Positions 1-5,043 of a DNA stretch of 5,210 nt are shown in pieces. The translations under genes were made by a program, and so were the position numbers. Positions within the stretch are counted from its first letter, which is position 1, and the number at the start of each line of letters is the position of its first letter. The notes beneath the pieces were generated by a model that saw only the letters and a list, made by a program, of their open reading frames with translations, searched no databases and was not told the origin of the DNA. This DNA comes from Gorillibacterium sp. (GTDB taxonomy: Bacteria; Bacillota; Bacilli; Paenibacillales; NBRC-103111). The DNA lies in the NCBI GenBank assembly GCA_014380705.1, contig JACMJI010000201.1:1-5210 (forward strand), given 5' to 3'.

Positions 1-416
1 AGGCGGTTTAGAAGCAGGTCGTCGGGTGCAATCTCAAACTTGCCAATGACAATAACACCGTCCATGCTGAGCAGGCTGTCGTATGATTCACGTCCAACCG
101 ATCGAATGGTCGCGGTAATATGAAGCCCCAATCGTTGAATTTCGCGCTCGATCTGCCTACGAATGGATGAATAATAAAAATCCTCTTGCTCAGATTGTTC
201 GCAGCCGTAGGCGACCAAACCAATCTTATAGTCCTACATTTGGTCCGTCTTGCTGGTTTTGCGCGGTACGGATTTATATTTTAACTGCATCGCAGATGCA
301 ATGATCTTATTCCGGGTTTCCTCCGAAACAGAGAAGGTCGCATCCCCACTCATTACTCGCGATACGGTGGAAGGGGATACTCCGGCTAACCGGGCGATAT
401 CTTTAACTGTAGCCAT
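1..416 (-). pseudogene. LacI/GalR-family transcriptional repressor, interrupted by an in-frame TAG; C-terminal part runs off the window
   Basis: Sugar-responsive DNA-binding repressor of the LacI/GalR family, probably acting on a nearby carbohydrate gene set. The start is ATG at 414-416, with AGGTGA at 425-430 eight bases upstream; the in-frame GTG at 426-428 lies inside that ribosome binding site and is not a start. Residues 2-22 are a typical LacI helix-turn-helix (TVKDIARLAGVSPSTVSRVM). After residue 60 there is a TAG at 234-236. The same frame then continues without further stops to the window edge (77 codons) and reads as the first part of a LacI ligand-binding domain: DYKIGLVAYG, then EDFYYSSIRRQIERE, then MDGVIVIGKF. 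This resembles the layout of GanR/LacR of Bacillus, from memory. The lesion is therefore a point nonsense change (CAG to TAG is the simplest route), not a frameshift. As read, only the DNA-binding head would be made. A sequencing error or suppression cannot be excluded. Confidence 0.88.
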
Positions 417-457
417 GGTTGCGCTCACCTTTTTCAGTAATTTTCCAAGAAGCTCTC

Positions 458-470
458 ATGCTACAAGCAT
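458..470. promoter_or_regulatory. Short inverted repeat upstream of the LacI gene, possible operator
   Basis: ATGCT-ACA-AGCAT is a perfect 5-base inverted repeat with a 3-base centre. It lies about 40 bases upstream of the LacI start, in the A/T-rich gap between the divergent LacI and DUF3889-like genes, where an autoregulatory operator could sit. It is short and could be chance. I found no convincing -35/-10 pair for the LacI gene here. Confidence 0.2.
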
Positions 471-569
471 AAAAGAAAATGATTTAAAAGAAAACCACTA
501 AAAAGAATAAAGCATAGAGTCGGGCCAGATGGGGAATATAGTAAGATCAAAGTACCCAAGGGTGATGAA

Positions 570-866
570 TTGAAATTGTTATTTATTTTGTTTATAAGTA
601 TTGCTGTCGCTGTGAATGCTACGCCTAGCTACGAAAAGTGGGGAAGTATTGCAGTAAAGGAAACTCAAAAACGCTACAATAATGCGGACATCATTGATTA
701 TCAACATATTGGTCGTGTGAACCTGTCTCCAAACTTGTCTGAAGAAAAATTCAAACTCTGGCTTAGAAACCAAGAAGGCAAAGAATTTGGTGTGTATGTT
801 AATATCTCTTTTGACCCGAAAACGGATAAATTAAAAGCGATTAGCTATGTAGAAACCAATCGTTGA
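570..866 (+). CDS. Small secreted DUF3889-like protein
   Basis: A 98-residue protein of unknown function. Residues 1-17 form a short signal peptide: one lysine at position 2, a hydrophobic core (LLFILFISIAVAV), and a likely signal peptidase I site after Val-Asn-Ala (residues 15-17). The mature product would be about 81 residues and exported. It begins Pro-Ser-Tyr-Glu-Lys-Trp-Gly and later has DYQHIGR, a Lys-Leu-Trp-Leu stretch, EFGVYVNISFD and a final Val-Glu-Thr. That pattern matches what I remember of the Bacillus/Paenibacillus DUF3889 family, whose members are close to this size; no function is known to me. The start is TTG at 570-572, preceded by AAGGGTGA at 558-565; the ATG at 565-567 is in another frame and stops after two codons. 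The frame is open back to 483 but holds no ATG, GTG or TTG there. The gene is divergent from the LacI gene and followed by a repeat and a terminator, so probably monocistronic. Confidence 0.8.
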   Translation: MKLLFILFISIAVAVNATPSYEKWGSIAVKETQKRYNNADIIDYQHIGRVNLSPNLSEEKFKLWLRNQEGKEFGVYVNISFDPKTDKLKAISYVETNR

Positions 867-871
867 AGGTT

Positions 872-906
872 ATAAACGCCTATAGGCGTTCTTTGGCGCT
901 GTTATA
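872..906 (+). repeat. Palindromic dispersed repeat, copy 1 (degenerate right arm)
   Basis: It starts six bases after the DUF3889-like stop codon. AACGCC (875-880), TATA loop, GGCGTT (885-890) form a perfect 6-base stem. A wider, imperfect fold pairs the TATAA-type left end with GTTATA at 901-906. Aligned without gaps, 872-902 matches 3119-3149 at 26 of 31 positions, so this is one of two related elements in the window. There is no U-tract directly after the small stem, so it is not a convincing terminator by itself. Confidence 0.65.
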
Positions 907-912
907 GTAGAA

Positions 913-956
913 AAGGCTGCTTCTCCCGTCATCATGCGCGACGTTAGAGCAGCCTT
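913..956. terminator. Hairpin terminator between convergent genes, better in the minus direction
   Basis: AAGGCTGCT (913-921) pairs perfectly with AGCAGCCTT (948-956), with a possible inner CGTC/GACG pair (927-930 with 940-943). Read on the minus strand the stem ends in CCTTTT followed by CTACT, giving a short U-tract eight bases after the stop of the 56-residue gene. On the plus strand only a weak CCTGCTATTT follows. It probably serves the minus-strand gene and perhaps also the DUF3889-like gene. Confidence 0.7.
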
Positions 957-964
957 CCTGCTAT

Positions 965-1135
965 TTAAGATTCATTTTTAGGTATACCGTTTAAACTCGG
1001 GACATAATCGGCAGCTTTAGCAGCTGATAACGTCTGATGTTCTTCTTTTAAACTATCGAAATTCTGTTGACTGTCTTTCTTATCTGCACGATTATCTGCA
1101 CGGTTCTTTTTGCGATCGTCGGTATTATTGGGCAT
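965..1135 (-). CDS. Small hydrophilic protein, candidate forespore-expressed (minor SASP-like) protein
   Basis: A 56-residue, very hydrophilic product that I do not recognise as a named family. It is rich in Asp, Asn, Lys, Arg and Gln, has no Cys or Trp, and has no signal peptide or membrane segment. The start is ATG at 1133-1135: a near-perfect ribosome binding site, GGAGGTGA (1141-1148 on the plus strand as TCACCTCC), ends five bases upstream. The ATG at 1148-1150, in the same frame, overlaps that site and is rejected. Residues 11-18 are a tandem Asn-Arg-Ala-Asp duplication. The C-terminal third is Ser-Ala-Ala-Lys-Ala-Ala-Asp-Tyr-Val-Pro-Ser and so on. The upstream promoter matches sigma-G exactly, so expression in the developing spore is the best inference. 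Size and composition resemble minor small acid-soluble spore proteins (SspK to SspP, Tlp), but I see no clear sequence match to any of them. A hairpin terminator follows directly, so it is a single-gene transcript. Confidence 0.75.
   Translation of the reverse strand: MPNNTDDRKKNRADNRADKKDSQQNFDSLKEEHQTLSAAKAADYVPSLNGIPKNES
1081..1104. repeat. 12-base tandem duplication inside the 56-residue gene
   Basis: TATCTGCACGAT (1081-1092) is followed at once by TATCTGCACGGT (1093-1104), 11 of 12 bases identical. On the minus strand this encodes the repeated Asn-Arg-Ala-Asp in the small protein. It stays in frame and looks like a recent slippage duplication. Confidence 0.75.
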
Positions 1136-1161
1136 GATCTTCACCTCCATCTTCTCCCGTA

Positions 1162-1191
1162 TAGTATGAGAAGGTGGTTTGTCTTTTATGC
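1162..1191 (-). promoter_or_regulatory. Sigma-G (forespore) promoter of the 56-residue gene
   Basis: On the minus strand GCATA (1187-1191) lies exactly 18 bases upstream of CATACTA (1162-1168). The Bacillus subtilis sigma-G consensus, as I recall it, is GHATR-N18-CATWHTA; every defined position fits. A start about seven bases on, near 1155, would give a leader just long enough to include the GGAGGTGA site at 1141-1148. I see no sigma-A-type alternative as good in this interval. Confidence 0.72.
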
Positions 1192-1221
1192 TCTCAGGGG
1201 GCTTAAGTAGAATAGACAGGA

Positions 1222-1231
1222 ATTCGCGAAT
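1222..1231. promoter_or_regulatory. Perfect 10-base palindrome upstream of the alpha-galactosidase promoter
   Basis: ATTCGCGAAT is fully self-complementary with a central CG, the kind of centre found in LacI-family operators. It lies just upstream of the -35 region. The regulator is unknown and the short length leaves chance possible. Confidence 0.25.
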
Positions 1232-1238
1232 GTTTTAT

Positions 1239-1268
1239 GTTTACTAATTGTTTACTAAATATTATACT
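1239..1268 (+). promoter_or_regulatory. Sigma-A promoter of the alpha-galactosidase gene with overlapping direct repeats
   Basis: TTTACT (1240-1245) and TATACT (1263-1268) are separated by 17 bases, a good vegetative promoter with a moderate -35. The nine-base repeat GTTTACTAA occurs twice, at 1239-1247 and 1250-1258, an 11-base period, so one copy covers the -35 and the other the spacer. Two same-facing sites one helical turn apart over the promoter suggest a regulator binding site. The identity of the regulator is not visible. Confidence 0.55.
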
Positions 1269-1315
1269 TTAAGCACATTCTTATCTACCTAACCAACGGG
1301 AGGAATCTAAATCCA

Positions 1316-3079
1316 ATGCAACCTTACAAACAACCGATCAACATCATCGGAACGGATGCCACTTTTCACGGTTCACTAACGGTTAAGCCGCTTCAAGAGG
1401 GTATATCGCTCGTCTTTATCCAAATTGAAGCTAACCAAAAGGCGCATCCACCGATTATCCGTGTGGAATGGTCCCATCCTGCAGTGGATATTCATGCCAT
1501 GTGGCATCCGGGAAATGCTCGCAATAAAAATCTTCAAGTTGATTGGGATGGAAGGTTTCAATCGAAAAGCACAACACTTGCACCGATAACTACCCTTTAT
1601 AACCTAAATGGACAGAATCGCTTGACCTTTGCTTGCTCAGATGCGCTTAGTCCGATCACCGTCAAAGCAGGTATTCATGAGGAGGACTCTACATTCCTCT
1701 GCTCCATCACTTTTTTTGAAGAGCCGATGCCAAAGATTGATAAATACGAAGCCGTGCTGCGCATCGATACAAGAGACATTCCCTATTATGAATCCATCCG
1801 CGACGTTCAAGCTTGGTGGGAAACCTTCCCGGGTCTTGAGCCAGCCTATGTTCCTGAAATTGCACTCAAGCCCATGTATTCGACATGGTATTCCTTCCAT
1901 CAAGCATTGGATGCCAGAGCGGTAGAAGACCAATGTAAACTGGCTAAATCGCTTGGCTGTGAAGCTGTGATTGTCGATGATGGTTGGCAGACGGACGATA
2001 ATAACCGCGGCTACGCCTACACAGGCGACTGGGAAGTAGCTCCTAAAAAGATGGGGGATATGCGAGCCCACGTCGATGCCGTCCATCAGCATGGGATGCA
2101 GTATCTCCTTTGGTACTCTGTTCCTTTTGTCGGTAATAAGAGCAGGGTGTGGAAACGGTTTGAAAACAAGTTTCTGTATTCTATAGAAAGTCTTGAGACA
2201 AACGTGCTTGACCCTCGCTTCCCAGATGTACGGGAATACTTGATTGGACTTTACACTGCCGCGGTTCGGGATTGGGGAATTGATGGGTTGAAGCTTGACT
2301 TTGTCGACAGTTTTAGTCTGAGTAAAGATAAGCGCGATGAACTTGGCGGCGGCCGGGATTACGATTCAGTACCGGAAGCCGTTGATCGTCTACTGACGGA
2401 TGCGATGCTTCAATTGCGCGCAATTAAACCGGATATTCTGATTGAGTTCCGCCAATCCTATATCGGACCCTTAATGCGCAAATACGGCAACATTTTCCGC
2501 GCCAGCGACTGTCCAAACGACGCTATCGACAACCGCATTCGTACCCTCGACCTGCGTTTAATGTCCGGCAATACAGCTGTCCACGCGGATATGATTATGT
2601 TCAATCCGGCAGAACCGGTCGAAAGCGCAGCCATGCAGTTGATTAATGTTCTGTTCTCCGTGCCGCAGATTTCGGTGATGCTGCAGGAAGCTGACAGTCC
2701 ACATATGCGTATGCTCCGGTTTTGGTTAGCTTTTTGCATGGAGCATCAGGAGGTGCTGCTGAAGGGCGACTTGGCTCCTACTCAGCCAGAAATGCTCTAT
2801 CCGCTGGTTAAAGCATCACTCCCCGATAAGCAGGTTGCCGTTGTCTATTCACAGGTTGTCATCCCCCTAGTTGGAGCACCTGTTGAGCAATTAATTCTCG
2901 TTAATGGTACGTACCAGGATAGCATCGTGGTTAAAATGCATGAGGGATGGGGCTTGTATTCGGCGGATGTGAGGAATTGCCTTGGAGAGCAGGTTTGCAT
3001 GGAGACAATCGAGCTTGCCTCCGGTCTGCATGAAATCAAGGTCCCTAAGGCGGGCGTTGTGTTCTTAAAACGCACTTAA
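1316..3079 (+). CDS. GH36 alpha-galactosidase (cytoplasmic)
   Basis: A 587-residue retaining alpha-galactosidase, releasing terminal alpha-linked galactose from substrates such as melibiose, raffinose or stachyose. The architecture is that of short GH36 enzymes like Thermotoga maritima GalA (about 550 residues): an N-terminal beta-sandwich (about 1-180), a TIM barrel (about 185-480) and a C-terminal beta domain (about 490-587). Visible barrel motifs are MYSTWYSFHQ (187-196), VIVDDGWQ (218-225), KLDF (326-329) with Asp328 as the expected nucleophile, and RASD (395-398) with Asp398 as the expected acid/base. There is no signal peptide or membrane segment, so it acts on imported sugar. The start is ATG at 1316, with GGGAGGA at 1298-1304, a rather long 12 bases from GGAGG to the start. 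It has its own promoter and terminator, so it is monocistronic, and it converges on the GH32 gene. The substrate is inferred; other alpha-galactoside specificities in GH36 remain possible. Confidence 0.88.
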   Translation: MQPYKQPINIIGTDATFHGSLTVKPLQEGISLVFIQIEANQKAHPPIIRVEWSHPAVDIHAMWHPGNARNKNLQVDWDGRFQSKSTTLAPITTLYNLNGQNRLTFACSDALSPITVKAGIHEEDSTFLCSITFFEEPMPKIDKYEAVLRIDTRDIPYYESIRDVQAWWETFPGLEPAYVPEIALKPMYSTWYSFHQALDARAVEDQCKLAKSLGCEAVIVDDGWQTDDNNRGYAYTGDWEVAPKKMGDMRAHVDAVHQHGMQYLLWYSVPFVGNKSRVWKRFENKFLYSIESLETNVLDPRFPDVREYLIGLYTAAVRDWGIDGLKLDFVDSFSLSKDKRDELGGGRDYDSVPEAVDRLLTDAMLQLRAIKPDILIEFRQSYIGPLMRKYGNIFRASDCPNDAIDNRIRTLDLRLMSGNTAVHADMIMFNPAEPVESAAMQLINVLFSVPQISVMLQEADSPHMRMLRFWLAFCMEHQEVLLKGDLAPTQPEMLYPLVKASLPDKQVAVVYSQVVIPLVGAPVEQLILVNGTYQDSIVVKMHEGWGLYSADVRNCLGEQVCMETIELASGLHEIKVPKAGVVFLKRT

Positions 3080-3118
3080 ACGTAAGGCACTTAAATGCAG
3101 GTAAGTATGTGGACAAGG

Positions 3119-3156
3119 ATAAACGCGTATCGGCGTCTTTTGGCGCCGTGCGTTTA
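3119..3156 (+). repeat. Palindromic dispersed repeat, copy 2 (intact arms)
   Basis: It starts 39 bases after the alpha-galactosidase stop. The outer arms TAAACGC (3120-3126) and GCGTTTA (3150-3156) are perfect complements. An inner stem pairs CGGCG (3131-3135) with CGCCG (3144-3148), giving a long interrupted hairpin; a competing small hairpin pairs ACGC with GCGT on the left half. It aligns without gaps to copy 1 (872-902) at 26 of 31 positions. The flanking genes are unrelated, so this is an element, not a gene remnant. No U-tract follows directly. Confidence 0.7.
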
Positions 3157-3207
3157 CCGATGCGGAATCAGAATGAACCTTACCTACTATTTATACTTAG
3201 AGTAAAT

Positions 3208-3259
3208 AAGAACCAGTTACAGTTGGCCAACCAAGGCAACTTGTAACTGGTTCTTTTTA
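3208..3259 (+). terminator. Strong rho-independent terminator after the alpha-galactosidase gene
   Basis: AAGAACCAGTTACA (3208-3221) pairs perfectly with TGTAACTGGTTCTT (3242-3255), a 14-base stem. It extends by GTTG/CAAC (3222-3225 with 3237-3240) across a single bulged T at 3241. The plus strand then runs TTCTTTTT. On the minus strand the following sequence is ATTTACTC, a weak U-tract. I found no better terminator for the convergent GH32 gene, so the hairpin may serve both. Confidence 0.85.
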
Positions 3260-3309
3260 AGGTAAGACGTTCTCATGTTGTAGAATAGAAAGCCATTCTT
3301 CGTTTGTCT

Positions 3310-4812
3310 TTACGCCCCAAGTTCCTGGGCCAGCTCCCATGCTGCCATTGAAAGCACAGTTACTTTCCCTTCTAAGGCATAGAGTTCTATCTCCGTACTT
3401 GTGGGATTCGGGTAAATCCGGTTCGTAAACACCGCTCTGCCGTCATTAGCAAAGACCTCTAGGGATGATCGGTCCAGAAAAAGCTGAAGCTTTAATGTCC
3501 CATTCTCCACCGCTTGCAATTGGCAGCCCTTGATTCCAGTCTTCCCCTGACCTGAACGGGTTCTATCCACCTCAAGACGGTTTTGGGAAACGATATACCG
3601 CACAACGGTTTGTTCCATCCGGTCCTTAGAGCAGCGAACCGCGATACCAAACTGGGAAGCGTCACAAGAGGACAAATCAAATACAATTTCTATTTCCATG
3701 GCATCGTGATGAAGCTCCGGCCAGGATCTAGAGGATGCCGACACGACTTCAAAGCTTGGGTATGAATAATGTTTTTGCCTTAAGGATTCAAGCTCCGGCA
3801 GCGGTTTCTGGATGAGGTGCCCCTCCGCGGAACATTCGATTAACCGTGGTAAAGTTAAAGCTCCCGCCCAGCCGTATTCGGAGGAAGGCATCGGAGAATC
3901 CCACATATCCATCCATGCCAGAAGAATTCTTCTGCCTTGTGGATCCGTGTAGGTCTGGGCTGCGAAGAAATCATGCCCATGATCAAGGTCCTCCCAACTC
4001 TCCTGCTTTAAGCTATGGGCGGATTCATCCCAAGTTCCAAGGATGTAAATAGATTTGCGCACAGCGTCTTCAAAGGGACCATAAGGAGAGGCAATCAGTA
4101 CATGCTTATCACCCAAAGGAAAGAGGTCTGGGCATTCCCACATGCAGCCTTGGGATCCATCACTTTCACAAGCGACCCCTAGGTAGGTCCATTGATACAA
4201 ATCATCGGAAGAGTATAACAACGCCTTCCCATAGCCTTTATAGCCAGAGCCGACAACCATGTACCAACAGTCTTCTCCCCTCCATACCTTGGGATCTCGA
4301 AAATCCGCGCTGCCCTCCTGGGGGGGATAAGAAATTACAGGGTTGAGCGCAGCCTTGGTAAACTTTATTCCATCCGTACTAGTTGCAAGGCACTGCACTT
4401 GAACTTTGCGGTTGCTTTCCACCCATACATCTTCAAAAATATTGCCGGTGTAAATCAGGGCTAGCATACCGTTATGCTCCACAGCGCTTCCCGAATAGCA
4501 GCCCCCGCGGTCATACAAGCTATCTGGAGAAAGAGCTACGGGTAAATGCTTCCAATGAAGCAGATCCTTACTTGTCGCATGGCCCCAATAAGTGGCTCCT
4601 CCAAAATTGGCGCCATATGGCCAGTGCTGGTAGAACAGATGGTATTCACCTTTATAAAATACAAGTCCGTTCGGATCATTCATCCAACCAGCGGGAGGGG
4701 CAAAGTGATAAAGCGGACGATGCGGGTCTGAATTCACAAGCAACTCCATTTTACCAATAGCCTCTGCTGCTTTTATCTCCAGTACGTTATTCAAATCCTT
4801 CTCCTTCGTCAT
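3310..4812 (-). CDS. sacA: GH32 sucrose-6-phosphate hydrolase / beta-fructofuranosidase
   Basis: A 500-residue GH32 enzyme (from the ATG start) that hydrolyses the fructose end of sucrose or sucrose-6-phosphate. In coordinates counted from this start, WMNDPNG is at 43-49 (Asp46 nucleophile), FYQHWP at 60-65, FRDP at 171-174 (Asp173 transition-state stabiliser) and WECPDLF at 225-231 (Glu226 acid/base). Further family marks are GHDFFAAQTY (279-288) and GWAGALTLPR (314-323). The five-bladed propeller is followed by a GH32C beta-sandwich carrying DRSSLEVFANDG (447-458). There is no signal peptide, so it is cytoplasmic, as in SacA/ScrB; length is normal. Start choice: ATG at 4810-4812 has GGAG at 4823-4826, ten bases away. 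A TTG at 4816-4818 is too close to that site. An internal TTG at 4792-4794 has AAGGAG at 4801-4806 six bases upstream, so a slightly shorter product is possible. The gene is transcribed alone, toward the alpha-galactosidase gene. Whether it prefers the phosphorylated sugar cannot be told here: no PTS gene is visible. Confidence 0.92.
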   Translation of the reverse strand: MTKEKDLNNVLEIKAAEAIGKMELLVNSDPHRPLYHFAPPAGWMNDPNGLVFYKGEYHLFYQHWPYGANFGGATYWGHATSKDLLHWKHLPVALSPDSLYDRGGCYSGSAVEHNGMLALIYTGNIFEDVWVESNRKVQVQCLATSTDGIKFTKAALNPVISYPPQEGSADFRDPKVWRGEDCWYMVVGSGYKGYGKALLYSSDDLYQWTYLGVACESDGSQGCMWECPDLFPLGDKHVLIASPYGPFEDAVRKSIYILGTWDESAHSLKQESWEDLDHGHDFFAAQTYTDPQGRRILLAWMDMWDSPMPSSEYGWAGALTLPRLIECSAEGHLIQKPLPELESLRQKHYSYPSFEVVSASSRSWPELHHDAMEIEIVFDLSSCDASQFGIAVRCSKDRMEQTVVRYIVSQNRLEVDRTRSGQGKTGIKGCQLQAVENGTLKLQLFLDRSSLEVFANDGRAVFTNRIYPNPTSTEIELYALEGKVTVLSMAAWELAQELGA

Positions 4813-4872
4813 TCCCAATCAGCTCCATAGCGATAAATGAAATAGCATTTTTTACGGTACAGACGACGTCAC

Positions 4873-4901
4873 ATTATATTGCTTCACCCTTCGAATCACC
4901 C
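4873..4901 (-). promoter_or_regulatory. Probable promoter of the GH32 gene with a repeat-palindrome-repeat motif
   Basis: On the minus strand a perfect TATAAT lies at 4873-4878, about 60 bases before the GH32 start. The -35 is weak: GGGTGA at 17 bases or TTGGGT at 19. Just upstream of the -10 the plus strand reads TCACCC-TTCGAA-TCACCC (4884-4901), two same-facing hexamers 12 bases apart around a 6-base palindrome. A weak -35 with flanking repeats is compatible with an activator or operator site. A second TATAAT at 4932-4937 has no acceptable -35. Confidence 0.45.
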
Positions 4902-4956
4902 AAATTGTTTTTGGTAGTTTAAGGCAGTTCTATTATATCAAAGGGTTCTAGGAAAA

Positions 4957-4972
4957 TGGGAGCATTCTCCCA
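4957..4972. other. Small perfect hairpin in the GH32 upstream region
   Basis: TGGGAG (4957-4962), loop CATT, CTCCCA (4967-4972). On the minus strand it is followed by TTTTCC, so it could be a second weak terminator for readthrough from the gene at the right edge, or part of a GH32 leader. Nothing decides between these. Confidence 0.3.
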
Positions 4973-5000
4973 AAGATAATGCTATATCATAAGGCGTACA

Positions 5001-5033
5001 GCAAAAACCCACATTATAAAAAGTGGGTTTTGC
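5001..5033 (-). terminator. Rho-independent terminator after the right-edge glycosidase gene
   Basis: AAAACCCAC (5004-5012) pairs perfectly with GTGGGTTTT (5023-5031), and an outer GC/GC pair can join across a bulged A. On the minus strand a run of Ts (TTTTTGC) follows the stem, about 11 bases after the stop at 5044-5046. It separates that gene from the GH32 gene, which therefore needs its own promoter. It would also work on the plus strand, but no plus-strand gene ends nearby. Confidence 0.8.
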
Positions 5034-5043
5034 TTACTATTAA

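Noticed and set aside
8..223. Minus-strand 71-codon open frame
   Set aside because: It is out of frame with the LacI protein; the true LacI frame, open from 233 to the window edge, has clear family sequence in the same bases.
250..501. Plus-strand 83-codon open frame over the LacI head
   Set aside because: It overlaps the conserved helix-turn-helix coding sequence on the other strand and has no family resemblance.
512..542. GCATA followed by GGGGAATATA as a sigma-F or sigma-G promoter for the DUF3889-like gene
   Set aside because: The -10 region matches neither consensus at several key positions, unlike the exact match at 1162-1191.
1637..2092. Minus-strand 151-codon open frame antisense to the alpha-galactosidase
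   Set aside because: It lies fully inside a gene with strong GH36 motifs, has no ribosome binding site evidence and no recognisable domain.
3072..3095. GCACTTAAA repeated at 3072-3080 and 3087-3095, around the alpha-galactosidase stop
   Set aside because: Only nine bases and A/T-rich; it could be a small duplication at the gene end but nothing else supports a function.
4383..4760. Plus-strand 125-codon open frame antisense to the GH32 gene
   Set aside because: It is a shadow of the GH32 coding strand, which carries all catalytic motifs over the same bases; the translation looks like random sequence.
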